Source: Planctomyces sp.
GTDB lineage: Bacteria > Planctomycetota > Planctomycetia > Planctomycetales > Planctomycetaceae
Assembly (NCBI GenBank): GCA_019636235.1
Contig: JAHBXW010000018.1
Span: 1 to 64,000, forward strand
Length of the DNA stretch: 64,000 nucleotides
Direction of reading: 5' to 3'
The notes under the pieces were generated by a model, which did not search any database, was not told the origin of the DNA, and worked only from the letters and a program-made list of their open reading frames with translations. Positions 43,258-53,017 of the stretch are shown here, piece by piece. The position numbers and the translations under genes were made by a program. Within the stretch, counting starts at the first letter, position 1. The number at the start of each line of letters is the position of its first letter.

Positions 43258-43721
43258 ACGAACGAAGAGCATCCGACCTGCTGGCTGCCGGCCAGATGCA
43301 TCGCCAACCTTCGTGAGCGAGGACGCGCCAGCGCGCGTCCTCGCTCGTTTTGTTTTCTGCGCTGAAAAGAACTTCGCGCAGATTGCAGTTCCAGCTCTTC
43401 GCAACCGGCTGGCCGCGAGACAGACGAACTGCGCGTTCGCGCCCCACGCTTTGCCTGGGGTCCCGCGGCCCGGGCGGCTGGCCGCACCGCTCCTCCCCCG
43501 GTCAGCACGCGTGTCGCTGACGACGTCAACGGCAGGCGCAGCAGCCTGCGCGAGGAAATCCGCCACAGCCGGGCCGCTCAACGCTTTCGCAGTCAACGCG
43601 GAGCTGGAATGCGGAGACCGGCACAAGAGATGCGGAACATCTCAGCGCGGCCTGCCGCCGGGACGCATGACTGAGACCACCGGCGGCGCCCTTTCCGAGC
43701 GGGCCTCTCGGAGCGACTTCC
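43258..43721. other. 464-nt intergenic region
   Basis: It holds the terminator at 43315-43355. The remaining part shows no recognisable gene. Confidence 0.5.
43315..43355 (+). terminator. Rho-independent terminator
   Basis: A perfect 14-bp stem (GAGCGAGGACGCGC, loop CAGC, GCGCGTCCTCGCTC) followed by GTTTTGTTTT. It ends the GlsB-type transcript and is the clearest terminator in the window. Confidence 0.88.
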
Positions 43722-44063
43722 ATGAACGACGCCTTCCCCCGAATGCTGGCAGCGCTGTGTCTCCTCTTCGCGCTCCTCGTGGAGAACTCGCACGGCGATG
43801 CGGCCCAGAAATACATCGGCACAATCCACTCGGCCGACGCGAACCAGGTGACGCTGATGGTCGGCACCGAACTGGTGACGTTTCGGGTCGAAGACGAAAC
43901 GGCCATTACGCTCGACGGCAAGACCGCCAGGGCCGCCGACCTGCGCGACGGCGATCAGGCGACCGTCAACGCCGAAAAGGGCCAGGACTTCGTGCTCCGC
44001 GCCGTGGATGTGACGGCGACGCGCAAACCAGTCAAACACACCGCGGGCGAGAACACGCACTGA
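43722..44063 (+). CDS. Small exported protein, unknown function
   Basis: A 113-residue protein with a signal peptide (MLAALCLLFALLVENSHGDA). The mature part is a small beta-rich domain: KYIGTIHSADANQVTLMVGT, ELVTFRVEDETAITLDGKTA, RAADLRDGDQATVNA. This resembles the DUF5666-like or OB-type exported domains that follow such a pattern, but I cannot name the family. It is 42 nt before the next gene and probably co-transcribed. Confidence 0.7.
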   Translation: MNDAFPRMLAALCLLFALLVENSHGDAAQKYIGTIHSADANQVTLMVGTELVTFRVEDETAITLDGKTARAADLRDGDQATVNAEKGQDFVLRAVDVTATRKPVKHTAGENTH

Positions 44064-44105
44064 CGAGCCGGGCTCCGGCCGTCCGAACCGACAGGAACAA
44101 CTGCC

Positions 44106-44537
44106 ATGCTGGCGATGGTCACCCACCAGGACGAGGCCCACAGCGACCTCGAATACCTGCTCCTCGACGATCTTTTTGAGCTGCTCGAGGAGCCGGCCGA
44201 CGCCGAGAACCGCCGCGCCATATTGGCGCTGCTCGAATTCCTGCTGACGACAGGAAGAGAGGCATTCTCGGCGATGGATGAGTCCGACGTTTCCTCGGAA
44301 CTGCTGTCCAGTTCGCAGTGGCGACGGCAGATCATCGGCCTCCACGCGGACCGGGATCGACTGTACGCGCAACTCGACTCGCTGAACGAACAGTTGCAGA
44401 ACTGCCGAAACCCGCGCGAGAGCGTGAATGCCGCGCGGGATGCGGTCCTGGTGTGGATCAACCGTTTGCAGCGGCACCGCCGCCAGCGGCTGCGGGTTCG
44501 CAGGGAATCCGCTCCGCGGCTCCGCAGCCACGTATGA
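44106..44537 (+). CDS. Hypothetical helical protein, 143 aa
   Basis: A 143-residue soluble, helical protein I do not recognise. The N-terminal half is acidic (LEYLLLDDLFELLEEPADAE), the middle shows a coiled-coil-like stretch (HADRDRLYAQLDSLNEQLQN) and the C-terminus is strongly basic (RLQRHRRQRLRVRRESAPRL). The basic end could bind nucleic acid, though this is not shown. AGGAA precedes the ATG. It lies between two exported-protein genes on the same strand. Confidence 0.6.
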   Translation: MLAMVTHQDEAHSDLEYLLLDDLFELLEEPADAENRRAILALLEFLLTTGREAFSAMDESDVSSELLSSSQWRRQIIGLHADRDRLYAQLDSLNEQLQNCRNPRESVNAARDAVLVWINRLQRHRRQRLRVRRESAPRLRSHV

Positions 44538-44689
44538 ATCGACGAGCGGACGGTCGACAGCAGTCAGTCCGCGAAACGAAGCAGCAGTCCACCGGATGCG
44601 ATCGCATTCGGCCATCAACAATCCGTCGAACGCGACCAGTGGGCGGCTCGCGTGCGGCGTTCTTCAAAGACAGGAATGGAGTGAGAGCG

Positions 44690-47044
44690 ATGATTCCCCA
44701 AAGCACACGGCGCCCGTCGCGGCGCTGGTTTCAATCAGCGATCGTCGGCGGGTGCGCCGCACTCGCGCTGTCCACCGCGCAGGCCCAGACGACCGGGAAT
44801 GCCCCGCCGGCCGGCAACGTTCCCGTGAACCCCAACGCGACCGGTGTGGGCGGAACCTCCGGTGCTGCGGGCGCCGCGCAGACTCCGAATGCGACGGGCA
44901 CGGGGGCAGCCGGCGCGGCGGGCCAGGCAGCGCCCAATGCGCCGACCACCATCCAAACCCCGCAGACCGCGAATCCCGGAACGGGCGCCACGCAAGTGCC
45001 GCCGAACGCGACACCCCCGGTCCCTGGCCAGCCCCGGCCGAACGCCGCGCGGAATCCCAACCTGCAGGGGCGTCCGAACGCCGCTCAGACCCCGGCCGCT
45101 CAGACCCCGGCGGCCGGCGAGGAGGCAGCGGCGTTCCTGTCCGGACGCATCTCGAACCTCGACAGCCGGTCGCTCACGCTGATGAACGGCGGCCGCTCGA
45201 CGCTGTTCAACTACACGCCCCGCACGCTCATTGAAATCGAAGGCCGCCGCGGGTCGTTCCGCGACCTCCGCTCGCTGCCGGCGACAACGGACGTTCAGAT
45301 CTATCGCGATCCCACGAACCCCACGCGGATTCAGCGGATCGTCGTCGGCGGCAACGCCGATGCCCAGGTCGAAGGCGCCGCGGACGCCGAGGCTACGGCC
45401 GACATTGGCGCGTCCGTCGGCGCCTCCGCCGACCAGCCTCAGTCCGCCACGCCGCGCCGCAACAGCACGGGCGTCAACAACCGGACGAACGCGAACCCGC
45501 GTCCCAACGCGCAACGCGGGCAGCGGCCGGGCGCGGAGAACATCGATCCCAACACGCCCATCGAAGCGCCCGGGTTCGATATCCTTCCCGATTCGCAGCG
45601 ACCCCCGCGCGCCAGCGACAGCGCTCCCGCAGCGCCCCGGTCGCAGGGCGTGACGCGCGAACAGCGTCGCGGCAGCGCTCCCGCGGCTCCCTTCGACAAC
45701 GACGAAGGCGTGAACCAGAGCACCGCGCCCGGGCGCCCCGATCCCGAGGATCCCCGGACGCGCCCGCTTGCGCCCGGAACCCGGGCGAATGAACCCGTCC
45801 GCGCTCCCGGAGCGCGGCCCAATGAGCCCATCCGCGCTCCCGGCGCCCGGTCCAACGAGCCGATCCGCGCTCCCGGAGCGCGGCCCAATGAGCCCATCCG
45901 CGCTCCCGGCGCAGACCTCAATGAACCGGTGCGTGCGCCGGGCGCAGATCCCAATGAACCGATTCGCGCGCCCGGCGGGCGTGACGTGATCCGCCGCAGC
46001 GACGGCACGATTTCCGGCCGCACTGCCGGCAATTCCCGAGCCGCCGCCGCGGCGCAGGTTCCGGCCGTTGACCTCGGCGTGTCGCTGCAGGCCGCGCGAG
46101 GCGGCGTCGGCGTCACGGCCGTCGTGCCGTCCGGCATTGCCGGGAATGGCGGTTTCGTCGTGGGCGACACCATCCGCTCGATCGACGGCGTCGCCGTTCG
46201 CAACGACAACGACATCTATCGCGCCCTGCATGCCCATCAGGCGGGCGATCGCGTGACCGTGCAGGTTCTCCGTGAAGGCACGCCGCGCGACTTGACGCTC
46301 ACACTGCCGTCGACCTTCCAGCCCGCCATGCTGGACGAGGCGGTGGCCGAGACTGCCGTAGCGGGCGCCGCCGGTCTGGCCGGAACTCCGGCAGCGGATC
46401 CTTCGACCCGGATTGAAACCCAGGCCGAGACCGGCATCTCCGGAACACAGTTGGGGACGGACCGCCTGGACCCGAATGGGCTGCCGACGACGACCGGACA
46501 GGGCGCCGCCAGCCAGGGTCTGTCGACCGAAGGCCTGACGCTGGAGGGCGCGACGGATGAGACGCCGGCGGCCCGTCCCACGCGACGCGTCGAGCCTTCT
46601 CTGTCGAGCGTCGATGTCCGCAAAGTGTCGCCGATTGATCTCGGCTGGCAGCTTCGCGACACGACCGTAGGAGTGGCCGTGGTGAGCATCGCGGACGACG
46701 GGGCGCTTGGGCAGGGCGACCTCCGCGGCGGCGACATCATCGAGAGCGTCAATGGCCGCATCGTGACGACGCCCGGCGCGCTGTATTACGAGCTGCATCA
46801 GGTCGGCGCTGGCGAGGGGGTGAACCTCGGAATCCTTCGCGAGGGCGAACGTCAGACGGCCCGCGTCACGCTGCCGGCGACGCATCGTCCCGAGCTGCTG
46901 GACAACGCGGCGGTCAGCGCGGCCGGGGCGACAACCGGCCAGGAGGCCCTGACTCCCGCGGATGTGCGGTCCCTGATGCAGGAAGTTCGCGAGCTGCGCG
47001 CGGAAATCGAGGCGCTCAAGGCGGCCCGCGGCGCGACGCCCTGA
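44690..47044 (+). CDS. Exported protein with two PDZ domains and Asn/Pro-rich repeats
   Basis: A 784-residue exported protein. After a signal peptide (RRWFQSAIVGGCAALALSTA) comes a low-complexity Ala/Pro/Asn region. A short beta domain follows (about 145-225, FLSGRISNLDSRSLTLMNGG), then a linker with 11-residue repeats (RAPGARPNEPI, about 360-430). The first PDZ lies at about 459-540 (GGFVVGDTIRSIDGVAVRND) and the second at about 648-739 (DLRGGDIIESVNGRIVTTPG). A terminal helix contains SLMQEVRELRAEIEALKAA. No protease domain is present, so it is more likely a scaffold binding C-termini in the periplasm. The start is the ATG at 44690 after GAGTGAGAGCG. Confidence 0.82.
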   Translation: MIPQSTRRPSRRWFQSAIVGGCAALALSTAQAQTTGNAPPAGNVPVNPNATGVGGTSGAAGAAQTPNATGTGAAGAAGQAAPNAPTTIQTPQTANPGTGATQVPPNATPPVPGQPRPNAARNPNLQGRPNAAQTPAAQTPAAGEEAAAFLSGRISNLDSRSLTLMNGGRSTLFNYTPRTLIEIEGRRGSFRDLRSLPATTDVQIYRDPTNPTRIQRIVVGGNADAQVEGAADAEATADIGASVGASADQPQSATPRRNSTGVNNRTNANPRPNAQRGQRPGAENIDPNTPIEAPGFDILPDSQRPPRASDSAPAAPRSQGVTREQRRGSAPAAPFDNDEGVNQSTAPGRPDPEDPRTRPLAPGTRANEPVRAPGARPNEPIRAPGARSNEPIRAPGARPNEPIRAPGADLNEPVRAPGADPNEPIRAPGGRDVIRRSDGTISGRTAGNSRAAAAAQVPAVDLGVSLQAARGGVGVTAVVPSGIAGNGGFVVGDTIRSIDGVAVRNDNDIYRALHAHQAGDRVTVQVLREGTPRDLTLTLPSTFQPAMLDEAVAETAVAGAAGLAGTPAADPSTRIETQAETGISGTQLGTDRLDPNGLPTTTGQGAASQGLSTEGLTLEGATDETPAARPTRRVEPSLSSVDVRKVSPIDLGWQLRDTTVGVAVVSIADDGALGQGDLRGGDIIESVNGRIVTTPGALYYELHQVGAGEGVNLGILREGERQTARVTLPATHRPELLDNAAVSAAGATTGQEALTPADVRSLMQEVRELRAEIEALKAARGATP
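45770..45978 (+). repeat. Tandem 33-bp repeats encoding RAPGAxxNEPI
   Basis: About six to seven copies of an 11-residue unit (APGARPNEPIR, APGARSNEPIR, APGADLNEPVR, APGADPNEPIR) in the linker of the PDZ protein. The segment CCCGGAGCGCGGCCCAATGA occurs identically in two of them, pointing to recent duplication. Confidence 0.85.
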
Positions 47045-47101
47045 CGGCGTCCGCCCGGACATCGATCCGCTCGCCTGGCAGGGAGCTGTGTCCCTGGGAA
47101 G

Positions 47102-47141
47102 CCGGCGGTTCGTGAGGCGTGCCTGCCTTGCGGACCGCCGG
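47102..47141 (+). terminator. Possible hairpin after the PDZ-protein gene
   Basis: CCGGCGGT pairs with ACCGCCGG across a 24-nt loop, followed by TTCCGTTTG. The loop is long, so this is tentative. Confidence 0.3.
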
Positions 47142-47236
47142 TTCCGTTTGTCACTGTGCGCTGCGTCCGGACAGGCGGGGCCGAATGTCGGCCGCCTGGA
47201 ACCGCGTTCGAGAGACCCGGCGCCCATTGACCGTTT

Positions 47237-48676
47237 ATGACGCTCCGCCACGCAGTCATCGGACTGCTGATCCTATACGTCCTGTCGCTGCTGCTGATCC
47301 GGGTCGTGATCCTTACGCGTCGCCGCCATCCGGCGAGTTCGGTGGCCTGGATCTTCGCAATCGTCGCGCTGCCCTTTGTCGGCGGGTTGTTCTTCCTGGT
47401 GTTCGGCATCAACCGGGTCAATCGCCGGAAGCGTCGCCGTCGTCAGGTTGTGCAGACTGTGGAGGCGCGGCGGCCCAGCCTGGAAGGGTTTACGTCTCCC
47501 GTAGACGAGGATCCCAACGCCTGCGAGACCGAACGCCGGATCGCGCGACTGGCCGCGCGCGTCGAGGGCGGCCCCGTCACCGTCGGCAACGCGATCGTCC
47601 TGTTCAACGACACCAACATCGCGTTGCGGCGGATCGAAGAGGCGATCGAAGCGGCCCGCTCGACGATTCACCTCGAGTACTACATCTGGCAGCCCGATCG
47701 CACGGGCAAGCGCGTCCGCGATCTGCTTGTCGCCAAGGCCCGCCAGGGGGTGCAGGTGCGGTTTCTGTATGACGGGCTGGGCTCGTTGCGGCTGACGCGA
47801 AAGTTCCTCCGGCCGCTGGTCGGCGGCGGAGCCGTGGCCGCGCCGTTCGTCCCCGGACGCAACTTCCGCGAACGCTGGTCGATCAACCTCCGCAGCCACC
47901 GCAAGATCGTCGTTGTCGACGGCGAGACGGGCTTTACCGGCGGCATGAACATCGGCGATGAGTACCACGGCCGCGACAAAGCCATCGGCTACTGGCGCGA
48001 TACGCACCTCATGCTCCAGGGCCCCGCCGTGCTGCAGCTGCAGCAGGTGTTCGCCGAGGACTGGTACTATGCGACCGGCGAGGAACTCTCGGGGGACGCG
48101 ATCTTTCCCCAGCCCCGGAGGTGCGGCTACACGTTGGCCCAGGTCATCAGCAGCGGACCGGACGGCGAGACCCGCGAGCTGCATTCGGTGATGTTCGCGG
48201 CCATCAACGAGGCCCGCACGCACATTCTGCTGACGACGTCCTACTTCGTCCCCACGGAGCCGCTGACGATGGCATTATGCACGGCCGCCGCGCGGGGAGT
48301 TCGCGTCCGGCTGATCGTTCCCGCCAGGTCCGATCACCGCTGGGTGGTCCTCGCCGGACGATCCTATTACGGCGAACTTCTCGAGGCGGGCGTCGAGATT
48401 CATGAGTACCGCCGGGGCATGATGCACGCCAAGACCCTGACCGTCGACGGCGTCTGGTCGCTGGTCGGCACCGCCAACTTCGACCCCCGCTCGCTGCTCC
48501 TGAACTTCGAAGTCGGGCTGGCCCTGTACGACGCCGCCATCGCCCGCGAACTCGAGCAGCACTTCGAGGCCGATCTGGAACACTGCCGCAGCATCCGCCG
48601 CGAGGAGTGGGAACGTCGTCCGGTCCGGTCGATCTTCGCGGAGAACGTCTGCCGACTGTTCTCACCCGTTTTGTAG
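47237..48676 (+). CDS. cls: Cardiolipin synthase
   Basis: A 479-residue membrane enzyme of the phospholipase D superfamily that condenses two phosphatidylglycerols into cardiolipin. Two N-terminal helices (about 5-25 and 35-58) precede two HKD motifs: INLRSHRKIVVVDGETGFTG with GGMNIGDEY, and GMMHAKTLTVDGVWSLVGTA with ANFDPRSLLLNFE. Length and layout are those of ClsA-type enzymes. The 3' end overlaps the convergent PP2C gene by 15 nt. It follows the envelope-type PDZ protein gene by 192 nt. Confidence 0.94.
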   Translation: MTLRHAVIGLLILYVLSLLLIRVVILTRRRHPASSVAWIFAIVALPFVGGLFFLVFGINRVNRRKRRRRQVVQTVEARRPSLEGFTSPVDEDPNACETERRIARLAARVEGGPVTVGNAIVLFNDTNIALRRIEEAIEAARSTIHLEYYIWQPDRTGKRVRDLLVAKARQGVQVRFLYDGLGSLRLTRKFLRPLVGGGAVAAPFVPGRNFRERWSINLRSHRKIVVVDGETGFTGGMNIGDEYHGRDKAIGYWRDTHLMLQGPAVLQLQQVFAEDWYYATGEELSGDAIFPQPRRCGYTLAQVISSGPDGETRELHSVMFAAINEARTHILLTTSYFVPTEPLTMALCTAAARGVRVRLIVPARSDHRWVVLAGRSYYGELLEAGVEIHEYRRGMMHAKTLTVDGVWSLVGTANFDPRSLLLNFEVGLALYDAAIARELEQHFEADLEHCRSIRREEWERRPVRSIFAENVCRLFSPVL

Positions 48677-49636
48677 CGGCAGCGTCGATTCCGCCGGTAT
48701 CACAGGAATTTCGGGGGCCGTGTCGCTGAGCGAATCGGCGCGATCCGCCTCTTCGGATTGCTGCTGGGCGATGGCCGCGGCCGCCGCCCGACCGTCCGGC
48801 TCGTCCTGATCCAGAAACCTCGCCACGACAACCGTCACGTTGTCCGTGCCGCCCCGCGCGTTCGTCAGCTTCACCAGCTCGGCGCACGTCTCGCTGGCCA
48901 GCCGCGGACGCGACAGCGCTTCCTCCAGCTCCCCCGGCCCCACGTGCCGGATCAGTCCGTCCGTGCACAACAGCAGCACGTCGCCGATCCGCAGATCGAA
49001 CTGGTGCACCTCCGGCTGGACCTTCGCATCCCCCGAGCCGATCGCGTTCCACAGCATGTGGGCCCACCGCGTGTGCGCAAGTTCGGACGACTTGTATCGC
49101 CCCCCCTGCGACAGCGCCGCCGCCATCGTGTGGTCGTTGGTGATCTGCGTCAGCACTCCGTCCCGGAGCAGGTAGCAGCGGCTGTCCCCCGCATGCAAAA
49201 TCGTGGTCCGCGGCCAGTGGATGTAAGCGGCCGTCAACGTCGTGCCCATGCCCCGGGCGCCCGTCTGCTGAGCCGCCTCGTCCTGCAATCGCTCCTGGCA
49301 GCGCTCGAGCGCCCGCTCCAGCGACTGTCGCAGGTCCTCATCCCCCTCGGCGTCCCGGCTGAAGAACCAGGGCATCGTGTTCAGGATCGACGAGGTCAGG
49401 CTCTCGACCGCCAGGCGGCTGGCCTGCTCGCCGTGCGCGTGCCCCCCCATCCCGTCCGCGACGAGCAGCATCATGCCCTGGGAGCCGCCGAAGACCGTCT
49501 CGTCGTCATCGACGCTGAGGCTCGACTGATGTATCCGCATCGCCTTGTTGAGGTCGGCGATCAGAAACTGGTCTTCGTTGAGCGGCCGCTTCAGCCCCGC
49601 GTCGGTGATTCCAAAACAGTCCATTTTGCCGCGCAT
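48662..49636 (-). CDS. PP2C-family protein Ser/Thr phosphatase
   Basis: A 324-residue PP2C phosphatase. Metal and phosphate motifs are complete: ITDAGLKRPLNEDQFLIADL, VADGMGGHAHGEQASRLAVE, GMGTTLTAAYI, HAGDSRCYLLRDG, CTDGLIRHVGPGELEEAL and GGTDNVTVVVARF. The C-terminal 50 residues are Ala/Glu/Gln-rich and unrelated to catalysis. The start could be ATG 49636 (MRGKMDCFG) or 49624; I prefer the first because AAGGAT lies upstream. It is only distantly similar to the other PP2C. No kinase gene is nearby. Confidence 0.9.
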   Translation of the reverse strand: MRGKMDCFGITDAGLKRPLNEDQFLIADLNKAMRIHQSSLSVDDDETVFGGSQGMMLLVADGMGGHAHGEQASRLAVESLTSSILNTMPWFFSRDAEGDEDLRQSLERALERCQERLQDEAAQQTGARGMGTTLTAAYIHWPRTTILHAGDSRCYLLRDGVLTQITNDHTMAAALSQGGRYKSSELAHTRWAHMLWNAIGSGDAKVQPEVHQFDLRIGDVLLLCTDGLIRHVGPGELEEALSRPRLASETCAELVKLTNARGGTDNVTVVVARFLDQDEPDGRAAAAAIAQQQSEEADRADSLSDTAPEIPVIPAESTLPLQNG

Positions 49637-50170
49637 CAGTGGGTGATCCTTACAATCCGGCGTGCGCCCGCGCGAGCCGCTGGGGCTCGTCGGCGGCCGC
49701 GGAAATGCGGTCGCCCCGCCGTCCCTCGCCCGAAAGGCAAACAACGTACCGCGAGGGTTTTCGGCGATGACGCCTCCGGAAGTCGCGTCCGTCCAACAGC
49801 TTGGAACGCACGCGGAAACGACGTTTGGCGAAGACGCATGCGGGTCCGCGCCGAATGGTCGGTGCGCGATCTCCCGACGCGCTCTCCGGCATCTGAACAA
49901 CCGCAGACGCGGCACACGTGCGGCGCCGCACGCATCCGGCGCACGCGAAATCCGCCTGACGGGACCAGCGAATGGCCCGCACAAACGCTGTCCGAGTTTG
50001 AAGTTCCGTTCGTTGATCGGGCCTCCGGCTGTCCCGGTCGACGCGTCCGCGCCGTTCGGCACAACGCTTGCACTCTGCAAAGTCGCACGGACGTCAGCCC
50101 GCGGACACAGGCGCTGGTCATGGAGACCGGCGACGGCTGACGATGCGATCCCCTACAAGGTTCAAAAACC
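49637..50170. other. 534-nt divergent intergenic region
   Basis: It lies between the PP2C gene and the small forward gene. I found no coding-like stretch, repeat or clear promoter. Confidence 0.45.
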
Positions 50171-50425
50171 ATGATCTGCCCGGCCAACAAGTCATTGAAC
50201 GGCTCCCTGTCCTCCGAGCAGCGCCCCCCTTACGAGCCAACCCCCGCGGAGATCCGCGCGGCTTGCGCCGAAATCCAGGCCGGCTGGACCGATGCCGAAC
50301 GCCGTCGCCGCTCGAGCCATCGCTCGACGTCGCGGATGTTCCACCGCATGGCCCTCGAGACCGACCGCACTCCAGCCACGGAAAGCTGGGACGAAGCGCG
50401 CCTGAATCTGCTGGACGTCGCCTGA
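50171..50425 (+). CDS. Small conserved protein, 84 aa
   Basis: An 84-residue soluble protein. The segment PYEPTPAEIRAACAEIQAGW followed by TDAERRRRSS looks like a short conserved planctomycete/proteobacterial family in which a PTPEEI helix is followed by a W-S/T-x2-E-R-x-R-R motif. The rest is basic and then acidic (ESWDEARLNLLDVA). No function is known. No strong ribosome site. It is convergent with the HEAT gene. Confidence 0.6.
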   Translation: MICPANKSLNGSLSSEQRPPYEPTPAEIRAACAEIQAGWTDAERRRRSSHRSTSRMFHRMALETDRTPATESWDEARLNLLDVA

Positions 50426-50552
50426 TCGAGCGGGCCGGTGAATCTCAGGATCGCAAACTGACGACGAAACGCGGCAGGCCCGCCTGAGGAATGTGGGGCA
50501 CGCAAGAGCGGGCGGAAACGGCACGGATGCCGCTGACCGCCTCAGGCACGCA

Positions 50553-52901
50553 TCAGGGCGATGATGCGTCCGCAGCCTCTGCTTCCGGCGACTCGATCGC
50601 CGTGATGGCTTGCTTCAACGCATCCTTGAGCCGGTTGTTGTTGCCGGCCTCGCGATCCATTTGCTTGAGTTCGGGCAGCGCTTCCCTGGCCGCCGGACCC
50701 AGCTTCCGCAGATAGAACACCGCGTAGAACTTGGCGCCGCGCTCCTCGCTGCGAAGCGCCTCAAGCAGCACTGGCAGCGCCGACTCGTCGACCTCGTCGA
50801 TCTCCTTCAGCGCTTCTCGCGCCGCATCCCGGTCCTGCTCGCTGCCGAGCAGCTTCAGGATCTCCGGCACCGATGCCCGGGCCGGCGCGCCGATGCGAGC
50901 CAGCATCTGCATCGTCGCGGTTCGAACCTGCCAGTCGTCGTCGGCCAGGCCGGCCCGAACCAGCTCCGCCGTGGCTTCATCCTTCGGCGACACGCCACCG
51001 AGGGCCCGCACGGCCGCCACCCGCATGTCCGAATCCGGATGGTTCAGGAACTTGGCCAGTTCCCCCGCGCTGTGGCTGGCGGCGGCGCCCAGGGCGCCCA
51101 GCGCCTCGACGGCCGCCCGCACCACCTCGTTCTCCGGAGCCGTGAGCTGCGACATCAACGCCGGCGCCGCTTCCGCAGCCGCCGATCCGATGCGTCCCAG
51201 GGCTTCGGCGCTCCGCATCCGCACGCGCGAATCCGCATCCGCAAGCGCGGCCGTCAGCGCCGGAACCGAGCCGGATGCCGCGGCCCCGAGCGTTCCCAGC
51301 GCCTCCGCTGCCGCTGACCGGATCCCGGCGTTCTCATCCGCCAGCGCGAGCGTCAACACGTCGGACAGCTTCTCCGCGACGGCGGGCGACGACGTCAGCG
51401 CCCGCACCGCCCCCTCGCGAACGACCAGGTCCGGATCCTGCAGAGCGCCCCGCAGCGCCTGCTGCAGCTCCTCCCCCTCGGCCCCGCTGTCGAGCAGCGC
51501 GGCAATGGCCGCGGCCCGCACGCCGGGGTCGGCGTCCGAAGTCGCGGCCATCAACTGCGGCCGGTAGTCGGCCGCGCGCCGCCCGACGAGCGCCAGCGAC
51601 CGCGCCGCGGCGATCCGCACGACCGGTTCCGGATCGTTCAAGCGGTCGCCGATCAGCTCGACCGTCGCCGCCGGCACGTTCCCCAGCCCGACCAGCCCCC
51701 GCACCGCGACCGCACGCACCGACGGGGATTCATGCGCCAACGCCCGCATCAGACCGTCCGTCGCCGCCGGCCCCATGCCGGTCAGCGATTTCGCCAGCTT
51801 CTCCTGAGAAATCTCCCCTTCTTCCGCCGCCGCCAGCAGCACCGGAACCGCTCCCGATCCAATGCGGGCGATGGCGCTGGTCAGCGCGTCATCGTCCTCT
51901 TCGGAGTCGCGGAGCGACGCGATCAGCGCGGGAATCGCCGGTTCGGCCCGGGAACCCAGCGCCCCCAGCGCGAACGCCGCCGAACGCCGCGTCCGGGATT
52001 CCCCGCTGGTCAACATCTGCTCCAGGGTCGGCAAGACTTTTGGAGCGGCGTCGCCCAGCTTGAGCAGCGCCGTGATCCCCTGATCCTGTACGGCGGATTC
52101 CGGATCGGCCAGCGCCGCGGCGACCAGCGGAGCCAGTTCCCCGCGCGGCAACGAAGACCGCGCCAGCGCGCCCAGCGCCGCCGCCCGCGTCTCCGGCTCC
52201 ATATGCCCCGCCGCGCACTTGAGAATCTCCAGCGTCGATTCGCGGCTCGCCGAAAACTGCGACAGCGCCTGCAGCACCGCCTGCCGCGTCGACGCCGAGC
52301 GGTTCATCACCGCTCCCGCCAACGCTTCCTCCGCCGCCGGCCCGATCTGTCCCAAAGCCCCAGCGGCGGCCGTCAGCACTGATCCCTGGCTGTCCGACAG
52401 CGCCTGCGCCAGCCCGGCAATCGCCGGCGACGCGGCCGGCCCCATCCAGCCCAGCGCTTCCGCAGCGCCCGCCCGGATGTTCGCCGAGGAGTTCTCCAGC
52501 GCCTGCTGGAGTTCCGGCAGCGCGGCCGGGCCGATCGAGCCCAGCGCATAGGCCGTGCGATACCGCCGCTGCTGATCCCGCTGATCCAGGTTGCCGATCA
52601 GCGCCGGGACATGCTCTGCGGCGGCCGGCCCCCGGAGCGCGATTCCCCGCAGCGCCTCGGCCCGGACCTGCTCGTCCGAATCCGAAATCACAGCGATCAG
52701 CTCTTTGAGAATCTCCGCATCGGCCGGCCCCGGCTCCAACCTCGCCAGGGCATACGCCGCATCCCGGCGGACCTCCAACTCCGAACCTTTAAGGTCGGCG
52801 AGCAGCTTCTGGACGTCGGGGGCGTCATCGGCGCTGCGGACGACCGCCGCCCCAGTGAGGGCCGTGGAAAACGCCAGGCCGGGTACGATCAATCCGCGCA
52901 T
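50553..52901 (-). CDS. Exported HEAT/PBS-lyase-repeat protein
   Basis: A 782-residue protein made almost wholly of HEAT-like repeats. After a signal peptide (RGLIVPGLAFSTALTGAAVV) there are about 20 units of the form D-x2-V-R-x2-A-A-x-A-L-G-x-I/L-G-x2-A (for example SDEQVRAEALRGIALRGPAA and ADSRVRMRSAEALGRIGSAA). The last 130 residues end in a more polar repeat (LRSEERGAKFYAVFYLRKLG). Such superhelical proteins usually bind other proteins; partners here are unknown. I start at ATG 52901, where the leader begins. It is 116 nt downstream of the DUF1552 gene on the same strand, so it could belong to that operon. Confidence 0.85.
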   Translation of the reverse strand: MRGLIVPGLAFSTALTGAAVVRSADDAPDVQKLLADLKGSELEVRRDAAYALARLEPGPADAEILKELIAVISDSDEQVRAEALRGIALRGPAAAEHVPALIGNLDQRDQQRRYRTAYALGSIGPAALPELQQALENSSANIRAGAAEALGWMGPAASPAIAGLAQALSDSQGSVLTAAAGALGQIGPAAEEALAGAVMNRSASTRQAVLQALSQFSASRESTLEILKCAAGHMEPETRAAALGALARSSLPRGELAPLVAAALADPESAVQDQGITALLKLGDAAPKVLPTLEQMLTSGESRTRRSAAFALGALGSRAEPAIPALIASLRDSEEDDDALTSAIARIGSGAVPVLLAAAEEGEISQEKLAKSLTGMGPAATDGLMRALAHESPSVRAVAVRGLVGLGNVPAATVELIGDRLNDPEPVVRIAAARSLALVGRRAADYRPQLMAATSDADPGVRAAAIAALLDSGAEGEELQQALRGALQDPDLVVREGAVRALTSSPAVAEKLSDVLTLALADENAGIRSAAAEALGTLGAAASGSVPALTAALADADSRVRMRSAEALGRIGSAAAEAAPALMSQLTAPENEVVRAAVEALGALGAAASHSAGELAKFLNHPDSDMRVAAVRALGGVSPKDEATAELVRAGLADDDWQVRTATMQMLARIGAPARASVPEILKLLGSEQDRDAAREALKEIDEVDESALPVLLEALRSEERGAKFYAVFYLRKLGPAAREALPELKQMDREAGNNNRLKDALKQAITAIESPEAEAADASSP

Positions 52902-53017
52902 GCGATGATGTGCTCTGAACTGTCGGTGAGTCGGGGCCTCGAACTCGATCCGTGATCTGGTCCGCAATGCCGCGGGGAACGGGGCGCCGCCTGGGACGCC
53001 CCGCGCCGCCGCACGTT

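Noticed and set aside
44735-47251. An 838-codon frame on the minus strand across the PDZ gene
   Set aside because: It mirrors the repeated low-complexity sequence of the plus-strand gene, which has a leader, PDZ motifs and a ribosome site.
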